Part shown: positions 8,937-17,156 of the stretch, piece after piece
Layout of the letters: each line of letters opens with the position of its first letter
Numbering within the stretch: the stretch's first letter is position 1
Assembly: GCA_934130705.1 (NCBI GenBank)
Contig: CAKOYL010000008.1
Span: forward strand, 1-29,895
Source: an uncultured Clostridia bacterium
GTDB taxonomy: Bacteria > Bacillota_A > Clostridia > TANB77 > CAG-508
Direction: 5' to 3'
Length of the DNA stretch: 29,895 bases
Translations under genes and position numbers: made by a program
The notes under the pieces: generated by a model
What the model saw: the letters and a program-made list of their open reading frames with translations, nothing else
Databases searched by the model: none
Told to the model about the DNA's origin: nothing

Positions 8937-9491
8937 TTAGTTCTTTAATTTTAAGAAAATAATGTTTGCTCTTCCATATTTTCTTTCGTCTGTTATTTCT
9001 ATTTTTAAATTTTCTATTTGTTTTAAAATTCTACCTTTTTGGTCTGTTTCAACTATTACAAGTGAATTTTCATCAATTAATTTTCTTTCTAAGATTTCTT
9101 TGAGTGATAAAAAAATAAAATCTGAATCATATGGTGGATCGATATATATTATGTCTAATTTTTCAGTTATTTTATTTCTTAATAGTGAAATAAAATCAGT
9201 ATTATAAAGCTTAATTTTATCTTTCAAATGTGTTTTTTCTATATTTTTATTTATAATTTGAACTGCTTCTTTTGACTTGTCACATATTATTACTTCTTTT
9301 GCTCCTCGACTTGCTGCTTCTAATCCCACTGCTCCACTACCTGAAAATAAGTCTAAAAATATGCTTTCTTTTACTTCATTTTGTATTATATTAAATAATG
9401 ATTCTCTTACTCTATCTAATGTTGGTCTTGTATTTAATCCTTCTAGTGTATATAACTTTGTTCCTCTTGCAGTTCCGCTAATAATTCTCAT
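8937..9491 (-). CDS. rsmD: 16S rRNA (guanine-966 N2)-methyltransferase
   Basis: This 184-residue enzyme methylates N2 of G966 in 16S rRNA using S-adenosylmethionine. The start MRIISGTARG with TRPTLDRVRESLFN is diagnostic of RsmD. The SAM-binding loop is LDLFSGSGAVGLE (about 46-58), and the catalytic DPPY motif is IYIDPPYDS (about 118-126). Length is normal for the family. A promoter-like sequence lies 24-51 bases upstream, and a large inverted repeat closes the divIVA unit before it, so rsmD probably starts its own transcript with the downstream coiled-coil gene. An AGGAG stands 10 bases before the ATG. Confidence 0.95.
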   Translation of the reverse strand: MRIISGTARGTKLYTLEGLNTRPTLDRVRESLFNIIQNEVKESIFLDLFSGSGAVGLEAASRGAKEVIICDKSKEAVQIINKNIEKTHLKDKIKLYNTDFISLLRNKITEKLDIIYIDPPYDSDFIFLSLKEILERKLIDENSLVIVETDQKGRILKQIENLKIEITDERKYGRANIIFLKLKN

Positions 9492-9514
9492 AATGCTTCT
9501 ACTCCTATGCTACT

Positions 9515-9542
9515 ATTTTATCCTTTTTTATTCTAATGTCAA
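9515..9542 (-). promoter_or_regulatory. Putative sigma-A promoter of rsmD
   Basis: On the minus strand TTGACA (9537-9542) and TAAAAT (9515-9520) are 16 bases apart, just upstream of the rsmD ribosome site and downstream of the divIVA terminator. Confidence 0.65.
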
Positions 9543-9615
9543 TAGAATTAATATAATTGTAATATACATTTAACACTTCTGTAATATTGACCTAAATTTG
9601 TTACATTTTTAATTT

Positions 9616-9669
9616 AAACTAACAGAAAGCCATACAATCATCTAAAATTGCATGGCTTTCTGTTAGTTT
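9616..9669 (-). terminator. Large inverted repeat ending the sepF-divIVA unit
   Basis: Two 23-base arms (9616-9638 and 9647-9669) pair fully except for one G-T position, with an 8-base loop. It begins 1-2 bases after the divIVA stop codon. Terminal A and T runs are part of the arms, so it could work in both directions, although the T-run after the stem on the minus strand is short. Confidence 0.75.
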
Positions 9670-9670
9670 T

Positions 9671-10126
9671 CTATTCTTCATTTTTATTTATTTCTTTTAT
9701 TAGTTCTAATTGTGATATTAATAGGGATTCCATTTTGGCTTTATATATATCAAATTGTTTTTTTACATCATCTAATTCTTTTTGTTTTAATAATATTTCA
9801 TTATTTAATTCATCTACTTTTTTTTGAGCATTAGCTTTTGCTTCATCTACTATTTGGTCAGCTTTTTGTTTTGCAACATTTTTTACTTCTTCTGCAGTAG
9901 TTTGTGCCATAACTAAAGTATTTTGAAGTGTTGTTTCTATTGTTTTATATTGTACTAAACTTTTATTTAATTCTTCTACTTTTGCTCTTAATTCGTTTGC
10001 TTCTTTATAGTTTTTTCCATATTCAACTGTTAGTTCATCTAAAAAATCATCAACTTCTTCAACATTATAGCCATTCATCATTTGTTTTGAAAATCTTTTA
10101 TTTTCTATATCTAATGGTGTTATCAT
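9671..10126 (-). CDS. divIVA: DivIVA-domain cell-division protein
   Basis: A 151-residue coiled-coil protein that binds curved membrane at poles and septa. The N-terminal membrane-binding part, ITPLDIENKRFSKQMMNGYN followed by VEEVDDFLDEL, is the DivIVA signature. The rest is a continuous coiled coil from about 30 to 145. It follows sepF by 27 bases with an AGGAGG ribosome site, as in the classical ylm/div cluster of Gram-positives. The usual genes between sepF and divIVA (ylmG/yggT, ylmH) are missing here. Confidence 0.92.
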   Translation of the reverse strand: MITPLDIENKRFSKQMMNGYNVEEVDDFLDELTVEYGKNYKEANELRAKVEELNKSLVQYKTIETTLQNTLVMAQTTAEEVKNVAKQKADQIVDEAKANAQKKVDELNNEILLKQKELDDVKKQFDIYKAKMESLLISQLELIKEINKNEE

Positions 10127-10153
10127 TTTTTCCTCCTAAGTTATTACATAATT

Positions 10154-10642
10154 TTAGTTTAAATTATTATTTTTTAACCATGAAACAGATAGTTTATTTT
10201 TCATTTCTTCTCTTGCCATTTCATTTGTTATTTCATAGTTTGATGGTGCCACTAAAAAGATTGAATTTGATACTTTTTGTATATATCCGTCTAAAGCATA
10301 AACTCCACCACTAATAAAATCTACTATTCTTCTAGCTACATCTTTATTTACATATTCAAGATTAACTATAATAGATTTCTTTTCTTTTAAAAAGCTACAA
10401 ATTTCGTCTGATTGTTCAAATGATGTTGGTTGTGAAATAACCATTTTTATTGCTTGTCCTTGTGCTTGTGGCATATTTACAACTTTATTATTATTGTTCT
10501 TTCTTCCAAATAGTTTTCTATCTTCTACTTCTTCCTCTTCATTATTATCATAATCATAAACATTTTCATCGTCATATTCTTCTGGTTCTGCTGAATCCAT
10601 ACCAAATAAATCCCATACCTTATTCATTAATGCTCCTGACAT
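10154..10642 (-). CDS. sepF: Cell division protein SepF
   Basis: A 162-residue FtsZ partner that tethers Z-ring filaments to the membrane and aligns them. The short N-terminal amphipathic stretch MSGALMNKVWDLFG is the expected membrane anchor. It is followed by an acidic, asparagine-rich linker (about 17-50) and then the SepF domain with VNLEYVNKDVARRIVDFISG and GVYALDGYIQKV. I chose ATG 10642 because AGGAGG lies 7 bases before it; the longer frame starting at 10669 has no ribosome site. A promoter-like sequence lies 40-70 bases upstream. It probably heads a two-gene unit with divIVA. Confidence 0.93.
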   Translation of the reverse strand: MSGALMNKVWDLFGMDSAEPEEYDDENVYDYDNNEEEEVEDRKLFGRKNNNNKVVNMPQAQGQAIKMVISQPTSFEQSDEICSFLKEKKSIIVNLEYVNKDVARRIVDFISGGVYALDGYIQKVSNSIFLVAPSNYEITNEMAREEMKNKLSVSWLKNNNLN

Positions 10643-10682
10643 AAAAAAACCTCCTAAAAACTCTTTCACATATTATTTGTTA

Positions 10683-10713
10683 ATAGTATCCACTTTTTTT
10701 ACAATATTGTCAA
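10683..10713 (-). promoter_or_regulatory. Putative promoter of sepF-divIVA
   Basis: TTGACA (10708-10713, minus strand) is followed by either GATACT at 17 bases or TACTAT at 19 bases. The -35 element is perfect but the -10 is weaker, so the exact pair is uncertain. Confidence 0.5.
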
Positions 10714-10766
10714 TAGTTTTTACAAATGTTATATTTTTTTAATATTATTGTAATATTTTTGTAACA

Positions 10767-12023
10767 TTATTGTGTTTTACTTAAATCTGGATTTACTATT
10801 AATTCATCATATATTGATATCTTTTTCATTTTATTTATTTCTGTAGATGAAAATCCTAAATTTTTCAATTCATCTGTTGTATAATTTTTTATAATACTAT
10901 ATTTATCATTTTGTTTTTTTACATTTACTAATATTTTAGTTAAATATCCAGCTCTATTTCTAACAACATAATTTAATCCATCCTGTTCTACTATTGCAGA
11001 ATTTGGAACTTTTAATCCTGAATAGCTCCACCAAATTAAATTAAAAGATATTTTTCTATAATTTGTTAACTCCTCTATTTGTTTGTTTATTTCTAATACA
11101 AGTAACATTTCATCATCATTTTCTTGTGATATATATTGAATTTTAGCCTCTATAGTTTTATTGTTAGAAAGCATTACTTTTACTGAGTCACCAACTTTTG
11201 CTTCTTTTGCTTGTTTTGAGTCAGATATTGTTGCTATATAACATTTAAAATTATTAATAACTTTTCCACATTCATCATTTGTAGCAATTATTTGCCCTGT
11301 TTTTAGATTTAGTTTTTCTAAAAACTCCTTGCTTAATGTTGAAAAATTATCAGGTGTAAGTGTTTCTTCCAATCCATCAACTTTATATGAAACAATTCCA
11401 CTTTCTGGTGCCTTAATATATTCAGCTCCCGAATTTAATTGTTCTTCTAGTTTTGTTCTTTGATTATATAATTTTTTTAAATAACTACCTGATGGACTAT
11501 TTTCTCCAGCTATACTAGCTTTTTTACTAATTAATTTTGTTATCTCTTTTTTATATTCAGTTAATTTAGCAAGGTCTGTTGTTTTATTTAGTAATTCTAT
11601 TTTTTCATCTAATTGATTTTCGATAAGTTTTATATCAGATGAAAATAAATCAGTTTGGCCGTCTAAAGCCTCTTGTATTTTGCTGTCTAATTCTGCAATT
11701 TGTTTTGTTAAATCACTTTCATTTTTACTGTAATATCTATATATTGATTCTCCTTTTGCTGTTTTTTCTCCTTCTGTTTTTATTTGTTCCATTCCATTTT
11801 TATAGTTATTACCTTTTACCACTTTTTCATCTCTAATAACATATCCTATATCTGTTTCTTCTAAATATAATGTTCCATTTTCTACTGTTACTTTATCTGT
11901 AGGTTGCTTTACTAATAAATAAACAGCATATGCTAAATAAATAAAAATCAAAACAAATACCACATATACAATTATTTTTTTTGAATTCTTCTTACTTTTC
12001 TTATTTTCAGTTTTTTCTTTCAA
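10767..12023 (-). CDS. HlyD-like membrane-fusion/adaptor protein of the division cluster
   Basis: A 418-residue protein with a lysine-rich N-terminus and one membrane helix (about 17-38), then an extracytoplasmic part. That part has a helical hairpin (about 100-195), a lipoyl/barrel-sandwich-like segment around YIKAPESGIVSYKVDG, and a beta-barrel-like C-terminal region. This order matches HlyD-family adaptors, and proteins of this kind often lie next to sepF in Clostridia. No exporter ATPase or permease is nearby, so a transport role is not shown and a cell-envelope role linked to division is equally possible. The start is a TTG at 12023 that overlaps the miaA stop codon and has GGAGGG 6-7 bases upstream, indicating translational coupling to miaA. 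Confidence 0.8.
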   Translation of the reverse strand: MKEKTENKKSKKNSKKIIVYVVFVLIFIYLAYAVYLLVKQPTDKVTVENGTLYLEETDIGYVIRDEKVVKGNNYKNGMEQIKTEGEKTAKGESIYRYYSKNESDLTKQIAELDSKIQEALDGQTDLFSSDIKLIENQLDEKIELLNKTTDLAKLTEYKKEITKLISKKASIAGENSPSGSYLKKLYNQRTKLEEQLNSGAEYIKAPESGIVSYKVDGLEETLTPDNFSTLSKEFLEKLNLKTGQIIATNDECGKVINNFKCYIATISDSKQAKEAKVGDSVKVMLSNNKTIEAKIQYISQENDDEMLLVLEINKQIEELTNYRKISFNLIWWSYSGLKVPNSAIVEQDGLNYVVRNRAGYLTKILVNVKKQNDKYSIIKNYTTDELKNLGFSSTEINKMKKISIYDELIVNPDLSKTQ

Positions 12024-12937
12024 TTTATTCCCTCCAAAATAATATTTATATTATTTTGTAAATCATTTGAGCCTTCTAGCCATATTGTTTGCTTATTTTT
12101 TCTAAACCAAGTTAATTGCCTTTTGGCATATCTTCTTGTTTCCATTTTTATTTTTTCTATGGCTTCTTCCTTTGTACTTTTTCCTTCTAGATATTCTACT
12201 ATTTCTTTATATCCAAGTCCTTGCATTGCTGTTGGAAATTTATCATATTTTTTCAATATTTTTTTTACTTCTTCCACCAACCCTTGTTGTATCATAATAT
12301 CTACTCTCTTGTTAATTCTATTATATAATTCTTCTCTTTCCCAATTAATAGCAAATACTCTGTAATCATATTCTACTTCTTTTTTTCTTGACTCTATTTC
12401 CTGTTCTGTTTTTGTTTTGCCGGTCGCATTATAGATTTCTAAAACTCTCATTATTCTTTTTTTGTCATTTGCACTAATTTTTTTCATTGCTTCAGGATCT
12501 ATTTTTATTGCCATTTGATATAATTTTTCTAATCCCTCTTTTTCTGCTATTTTTTCTAATTCATTTCTATATTTTTCATCAAATTCAATATCTTGATACT
12601 CAATTTCATATATAAGACTATCAACATATAAACCTGTTCCACCTACTATTATTGGTGTTTTTCCTTTTTGTATTATTTCTTTTATCGCCTTTTTTGCATC
12701 TTTTTTGTAGTCTGCTACACTATATCTTTCATTTGGAGAAACAAAATCTAAAAGATAATGTTTGATTCCTTGCATTTCTTCTTTATCAGGTTTTGCTGTG
12801 CCAATATTCATATCTTTGTAAATTTGCATTGAATCTGCTGATATAATTTCTCCATTAATTTGTTTTGCAAGTTCTATTGATAATGCGGTTTTCCCTGATG
12901 CTGTAGGCCCACAGATTACAATTACCTTTTCTTTCAT
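12020..12937 (-). CDS. miaA: tRNA dimethylallyltransferase
   Basis: A 305-residue enzyme that transfers a dimethylallyl group to N6 of A37 in tRNAs reading UNN codons. The P-loop GPTASGKT is at residues 9-16, followed by the typical ISADSMQIYKDMNIGTAKP. VGGTGLYVDSL, the R-rich FAINWEREELYNRI and the C-terminal RRYAKRQLTWFR are all present, and length is normal. It lies 17 bases after a small membrane-protein gene in the mutL operon, in the common mutL-miaA order, and overlaps the next gene by 4 bases. The ribosome site is AAAGGAGG. Confidence 0.97.
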   Translation of the reverse strand: MKEKVIVICGPTASGKTALSIELAKQINGEIISADSMQIYKDMNIGTAKPDKEEMQGIKHYLLDFVSPNERYSVADYKKDAKKAIKEIIQKGKTPIIVGGTGLYVDSLIYEIEYQDIEFDEKYRNELEKIAEKEGLEKLYQMAIKIDPEAMKKISANDKKRIMRVLEIYNATGKTKTEQEIESRKKEVEYDYRVFAINWEREELYNRINKRVDIMIQQGLVEEVKKILKKYDKFPTAMQGLGYKEIVEYLEGKSTKEEAIEKIKMETRRYAKRQLTWFRKNKQTIWLEGSNDLQNNINIILEGIN

Positions 12938-12954
12938 TTGCTTTCTCCTCCTTT

Positions 12955-13398
12955 TTATTCTTTGTTTTCTATTTGATTTTTTACTTGATTTGATACAATT
13001 TGTTGTTGGATATTTGAAAAGTAATTAATCTCAAATATTGTTAATATTATCATAATTATTCCAGTAATAACAATACTTTTTTTAAATTTTTCTTTTTCTA
13101 TTTCTTGTGATTTTACTTGATTCATTTTTTTGAACACATATGGTAATATCAAATATCCATTTACCGTTGTAAATAAAAATACAAACACATTTCTAATTGT
13201 TTTCATTGCCTCTTTATTTTCATAAGTTATTCCATTTTTTGAAATTGAATATATAATCAATGTAAATAAATATATTATCATAACTCCTACTATGATATTT
13301 ATAATTTTTTTATTTTTATCTATATCTCCTAAACTATTCCATGACCAAGCTATTAATACTAAAAATAATAATACAAGTATTCCTATAATTATAGCCAT
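12955..13398 (-). CDS. Small four-helix membrane protein of unknown function
   Basis: A 147-residue protein not assigned to a family. Hydrophobic helices are at about residues 2-18, 32-52, 69-88 and 107-127, with a charged cytoplasmic or external tail rich in Q, N and K. It is inserted between mutL (21 bases upstream) and miaA (17 bases downstream) with a strong GAGGGGGGAG ribosome site, so it is co-transcribed with them. No catalytic motif is visible. Confidence 0.75.
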   Translation of the reverse strand: MAIIIGILVLLFLVLIAWSWNSLGDIDKNKKIINIIVGVMIIYLFTLIIYSISKNGITYENKEAMKTIRNVFVFLFTTVNGYLILPYVFKKMNQVKSQEIEKEKFKKSIVITGIIMIILTIFEINYFSNIQQQIVSNQVKNQIENKE

Positions 13399-13419
13399 AT
13401 TGTTGTCTCCCCCCTCTTA

Positions 13420-15714
13420 TTATTTTCTTGCAAATTTTCTTTCTATATCATATTTTGACATTTTTATTGCTGTTGGTCTTCCGTGTGGACATGTAAATGG
13501 GTTTGGCAATGCTAATAATTTATCCATTAAACTTTCTACCTCTTCTCTTGTTAATACCATATTTGCTTTTACTGCTGCTTTACATGCTACTGTTGCTATG
13601 AATTTTTCTTCTTTTTCTTGTTTAGCTGTTCTTGCTACTGTATTTATTTCGTCTAATGTTTCTAGGAATAATTCTTTATTATCTAAGTCTATACAAACTG
13701 TTGGTACACCCGTTAGTTTTATTGTGTTTTCTCCAAATTCCTCTAAACTAAATCCAGCTTTCTCAAACATGTCCATATTTTCTTTTGCTATTTCCATTTC
13801 TTTGTGTGTTAATGTTATTACATCTGGTAATAATAACATTTGAGAATCTTTTGTACTTTCACTATAATAGTTGTCTTTTACTTTTTCATACATTATTCTT
13901 TCGTGTGCGGCATGTTGGTCTATTATATACATTTCTTTATCCATTTCTATTATTATGTATGTATTAAATGCAATTCCTATAAATTTATATAATGTTTTTT
14001 GATATTCCTCTTTTTGATCAAATACAGATATATTGTCTTTTAACAAATCTACTGCTAAATCATTTGTTTTTTCTTCTGTTTGCGTACTTTCATTATTTAT
14101 TGGCTTTGTTCCAAACAATTTTGTATACATCTCATCAAAATTTTGTGATTTAATTTCTGTTGACTCTTCTTTTTTATCTGTTTTTTCAGTCTCTATTTTT
14201 TCTTTTTCTGTTGATTCGTTATTTTTTTCGTCTGTTTCATCTACTTTTACTGGTATTTCACTTTGTTCTTCATTTTCTTCATTTTCTTCTATTTCTTTAT
14301 TTTCTTCTATTTTTTCATTTTCCGCTTCTTGTCCTTTTTCTTCTTTTGTTTCTTCTATTTTTTTCTCTTCTTTTTGTTGTTTTTGGATTTCTTCCTCTCT
14401 CATTTTAACATAATTTTCATTTAGCTTTATTTCAGGTGAAGTTTCAACTTCTTTTTGTATATTGTCTTGTAATTGTTTTAGCTGTTCTAATACATCAGCA
14501 GTATTTATAGGTCCGCCTTCTCCTAAATTAATATGTGGTGTTGTATTTACACTATAGTTTGATTTTGTATAAACATCTTGTACTATATTGTTAGTTTTTA
14601 TTTTACTTTCTTCATTAGTATAAGCTTCTATTTTTTGCGTTTCATTTTTTCTAAAATCATATAATCCTTTTGATTGTTCTTCAGGCTTTTGTTCTAATTC
14701 TTGTTTATCAGTATTTGCAACTAGCTCTCCTTTTAGTAGTGTGTCTTTTATTGCATGATATATTGATTGGAATATTTTACTTTCATCCTCAAATCTCACT
14801 TCTAATTTAGCTGGATGTACATTTACATCAACTTTAGCTGGATTCATAGTTATATTTAATACAACAAATCCAAATTTTCCTATTGGTATTAAACCCTTAT
14901 ATGCTTGTTCTGTTGCAGCTGACAAAGTTTTATCTTTTATATATCTTTTGTTTACAAAGAATAATTGGTTTGAACGATTTGATCTTGCTATTTCAGGTTT
15001 ACCAACAACTCCTGTAATTTGAATATCATCATAAGAATATTCAACTGGCATTATTCCTGTTGCTACATCTTTTCCATATATACTATATATTACACTTTTT
15101 ATATCGCCATTTCCATTTGTTTGTATAACTGTTTTTCCTGTATTGATTAATTTTATAGCAATATTAGGATTAACTAATGCAATTCTAGTGATAACATCTT
15201 CTACATATCCTGATTCTGTATAATCTTTTTTCAAGAATTTATATCTAACTGGTGTATTAAAAAATAAATTTCTTACAGTTATTGATGTTCCTCTTTGACA
15301 TCCAACTTCTTCTTTACTTAAAATGTTCCCAGCTTCAACAACAACTTTATATCCAATTTGTTGTTCTTCTGTTTTTGAAATCATCTCAACATTAGCAATA
15401 GCAGCAATACTTGCCAATGCTTCACCTCTAAATCCCATAGAAGTAACATAGTCTAAATCATCAGCAGTTCTTATTTTACTAGTTGCATGTCTTTCAAATG
15501 CTATTTCTAAGTCATCTTGTGCTATTCCTTTTCCATTATCTGTTACTTTTATAAAAGAAATACCTCCGTTTTTGATTTCAACAGTTATATTGTTTGCACC
15601 AGCATCTATTGAATTTTCTACCATTTCTTTTATTACTGAAGCTGGTCTTTCTATAACTTCACCAGCAGCTATTTTATTAATTGTTAAATCATCTAGCAAT
15701 ACTATATTTCCCAT
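13420..15714 (-). CDS. mutL: DNA mismatch repair protein MutL
   Basis: A 764-residue ATPase and nicking endonuclease that links MutS mismatch recognition to strand removal. The GHKL ATPase motifs are clear: NSIDAGA (about 34-40), TDNGKGI (about 58) and GFRGEALASI (about 93-102). The C-terminal endonuclease motif DQHAAHERIMYE is at about 596-607, with ACKAAVKAN and CPHGRPT near the end, so it is the endonuclease-active type found in bacteria without MutH. Between the domains, about residues 430-540 form an unusually long, very acidic E/K-rich linker that probably accounts for its larger than average size. The ribosome site is GGAGG, and it heads a unit with the membrane protein, miaA and the HlyD-like gene. 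No mutS is in the window. Confidence 0.97.
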   Translation of the reverse strand: MGNIVLLDDLTINKIAAGEVIERPASVIKEMVENSIDAGANNITVEIKNGGISFIKVTDNGKGIAQDDLEIAFERHATSKIRTADDLDYVTSMGFRGEALASIAAIANVEMISKTEEQQIGYKVVVEAGNILSKEEVGCQRGTSITVRNLFFNTPVRYKFLKKDYTESGYVEDVITRIALVNPNIAIKLINTGKTVIQTNGNGDIKSVIYSIYGKDVATGIMPVEYSYDDIQITGVVGKPEIARSNRSNQLFFVNKRYIKDKTLSAATEQAYKGLIPIGKFGFVVLNITMNPAKVDVNVHPAKLEVRFEDESKIFQSIYHAIKDTLLKGELVANTDKQELEQKPEEQSKGLYDFRKNETQKIEAYTNEESKIKTNNIVQDVYTKSNYSVNTTPHINLGEGGPINTADVLEQLKQLQDNIQKEVETSPEIKLNENYVKMREEEIQKQQKEEKKIEETKEEKGQEAENEKIEENKEIEENEENEEQSEIPVKVDETDEKNNESTEKEKIETEKTDKKEESTEIKSQNFDEMYTKLFGTKPINNESTQTEEKTNDLAVDLLKDNISVFDQKEEYQKTLYKFIGIAFNTYIIIEMDKEMYIIDQHAAHERIMYEKVKDNYYSESTKDSQMLLLPDVITLTHKEMEIAKENMDMFEKAGFSLEEFGENTIKLTGVPTVCIDLDNKELFLETLDEINTVARTAKQEKEEKFIATVACKAAVKANMVLTREEVESLMDKLLALPNPFTCPHGRPTAIKMSKYDIERKFARK

Positions 15715-15756
15715 TTCTACCTCCGTTGAGACAATTTACCATACACTCTTGTCCCT

Positions 15757-16392
15757 TTATTTTAAAATTTTTGCTATATATTCTTTTATTTCTCCATTTT
15801 CTGCATTTTCAAAGAAGTATTTTTTAAATTGTTCTCTATTTATTGTTTGATATAAAAAGTCTTGGTCTATTTCTTTTAAAATTGTTAACATATCCTTATG
15901 TGTTATTTTTTTTACTTCGTCTAATATTTTTTTGTTTGCTTGTTCTGGTATTACTCTTTCTTTTGGATATCCTCCTCCAAAGTCTGTTTCAAATAATTTT
16001 TCAAATGTGTATGTTAGTGTTAGTTCACTTCCCCATCCAAAACCTTTTGCATATCCCATTGCTATTGCATTTCCTGCATTTATTTGACTAAATAAATATG
16101 CATCTGTTGGATCTACTATATGTCCACAAAGTACATTTGGAAAACTATTTAGTGCAAGACATGCTCCTTCGCCTGTTCCACATCCTGTTACTATAAAATC
16201 GGCAGCTTTTGAATTTATTAATATTGCTGCTAATAATCCAGCTTGTACATATGTCAAATTGTTTTCATCTGCACTTTCCATTCCATAGTTATATACTTCA
16301 TATCCTTTTTTATCTGCAACCTTTTTTAAAGCATCATATATTATTGAATTTTTTGATGCTTGACTATTTTCATTTATTAATGCTATTTTCAT
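15757..16392 (-). CDS. RpiB/LacA/LacB-family sugar-phosphate isomerase
   Basis: A 211-residue member of the ribose-5-phosphate isomerase B/galactose-6-phosphate isomerase superfamily. The catalytic-loop pattern FIVTGCGTGEGACLALN, CGHIVDPTDAYLF and NAGNAIAMGY match this fold. The usual N-terminal Asp-His (DHAG) motif of true RpiB is replaced by NENSQAS, and a C-terminal extension of ~60 residues makes it longer than the usual ~150. It is therefore a divergent branch whose substrate I cannot name. I prefer ATG 16392 (MKIALI), with AAAGGA about 11 bases upstream, over the TTG three codons earlier. It has its own promoter-like sequence behind the secF terminator. Confidence 0.8.
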   Translation of the reverse strand: MKIALINENSQASKNSIIYDALKKVADKKGYEVYNYGMESADENNLTYVQAGLLAAILINSKAADFIVTGCGTGEGACLALNSFPNVLCGHIVDPTDAYLFSQINAGNAIAMGYAKGFGWGSELTLTYTFEKLFETDFGGGYPKERVIPEQANKKILDEVKKITHKDMLTILKEIDQDFLYQTINREQFKKYFFENAENGEIKEYIAKILK

Positions 16393-16418
16393 TAAAATCA
16401 ATTCCTTTCTTTTTTGTT

Positions 16419-16447
16419 ATTTTATCATATTGAATTTTTTATTGCAA
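16419..16447 (-). promoter_or_regulatory. Putative promoter of the RpiB-like gene
   Basis: TTGCAA (16442-16447, minus strand) and TAAAAT (16419-16424) are 17 bases apart, with a TG one base before the -10 (extended -10). It lies between the secF terminator and the gene. Confidence 0.65.
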
Positions 16448-16466
16448 TAATTTTCATGCAATATAA

Positions 16467-16493
16467 AAAATGTGATAAATCATATCACATTTT
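16467..16493 (-). terminator. Terminator of the HD-secD-secF operon
   Basis: A perfect 11-base stem (16483-16493 with 16467-16477, minus strand AAAATGTGATA / TATCACATTTT) with a 5-base loop is followed by further T residues. It begins 3 bases after the secF stop codon. Confidence 0.85.
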
Positions 16494-16496
16494 CCG

Positions 16497-17141
16497 TTAA
16501 TTTTCACTTATTTTTTCTAAATCTTCGTCTAGTTTTTTTGTTGTAATTAATATTGATATTACATAAACAATTAATACTGCTGGTATTGTAAATTTACCTA
16601 TTGGCATTCTTGTTATAGCCATTATTCCTAATAATACTAATTGAGTTAAAACTATTATTCCCGCTGATTGTAATAAAACTTTTAGACTGTTTAATTTATA
16701 ATATCTTATCATAAAATATACTAAAATAATTGCTGTTATTATTACAAATGGTACTATATATGGTTTTATTATATTTCTTCCTCTTACTTTTGAATGTTCT
16801 TCTATTGTTATATTATCTGCTAATAATTCTGTTCCATATTTTTCATTTACTTTTGAAACTAATTCTGTTTTTTGTTCATCAGTTATTTCAGTTGTAATAA
16901 TACTTGCTGCATCTTTATAAACTTCTATTTGTTGAACTAAAACTGATTGATTTCCAAATACTTCTTTAGTTATTTCTTCCATATCTTTTTTTTCAAATTC
17001 TTTACCTAAATTTATTTCAATCTGTTTTCCATTTTGATATTTTAATTCAAATGCTAATCCTTTTGTTGCAATTACTATTGCTCCAATTACTAATATTAAA
17101 ACTATTAATATTGCTAATATCTTTGTACTTTTTTGTTTCAT
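16497..17141 (-). CDS. secF: Truncated, divergent SecF homologue
   Basis: A 214-residue membrane protein with one N-terminal helix (about 7-27), an extracytoplasmic P4-like domain (QNGKQIEINLGKEF... and NQSVLVQQIE), then three more helices (about 125-150, 155-180 and 183-202). SecF normally has six helices and about 290-320 residues, so the last two are missing. From memory of Bacillus SecDF, the segment PAVLIVYVISILITTKKLDED aligns without gaps to the helix that normally reads GYSINDT and FDRIREN. The conserved Asn-Asp is replaced by Leu-Ile (about 198-199). It follows secD by 15 bases with an AGGAGG site. It presumably still forms a complex with SecD, but proton-driven pulling of exported proteins is doubtful. 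Confidence 0.8.
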   Translation of the reverse strand: MKQKSTKILAILIVLILVIGAIVIATKGLAFELKYQNGKQIEINLGKEFEKKDMEEITKEVFGNQSVLVQQIEVYKDAASIITTEITDEQKTELVSKVNEKYGTELLADNITIEEHSKVRGRNIIKPYIVPFVIITAIILVYFMIRYYKLNSLKVLLQSAGIIVLTQLVLLGIMAITRMPIGKFTIPAVLIVYVISILITTKKLDEDLEKISEN

Positions 17142-17156
17142 TTTAAATATTACCTC

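Noticed and set aside
16497..17141. secF truncated by frameshift
   Set aside because: The stop is followed after 3 bases by a perfect terminator, leaving no room for the two missing helices, so the short form is the real gene end.
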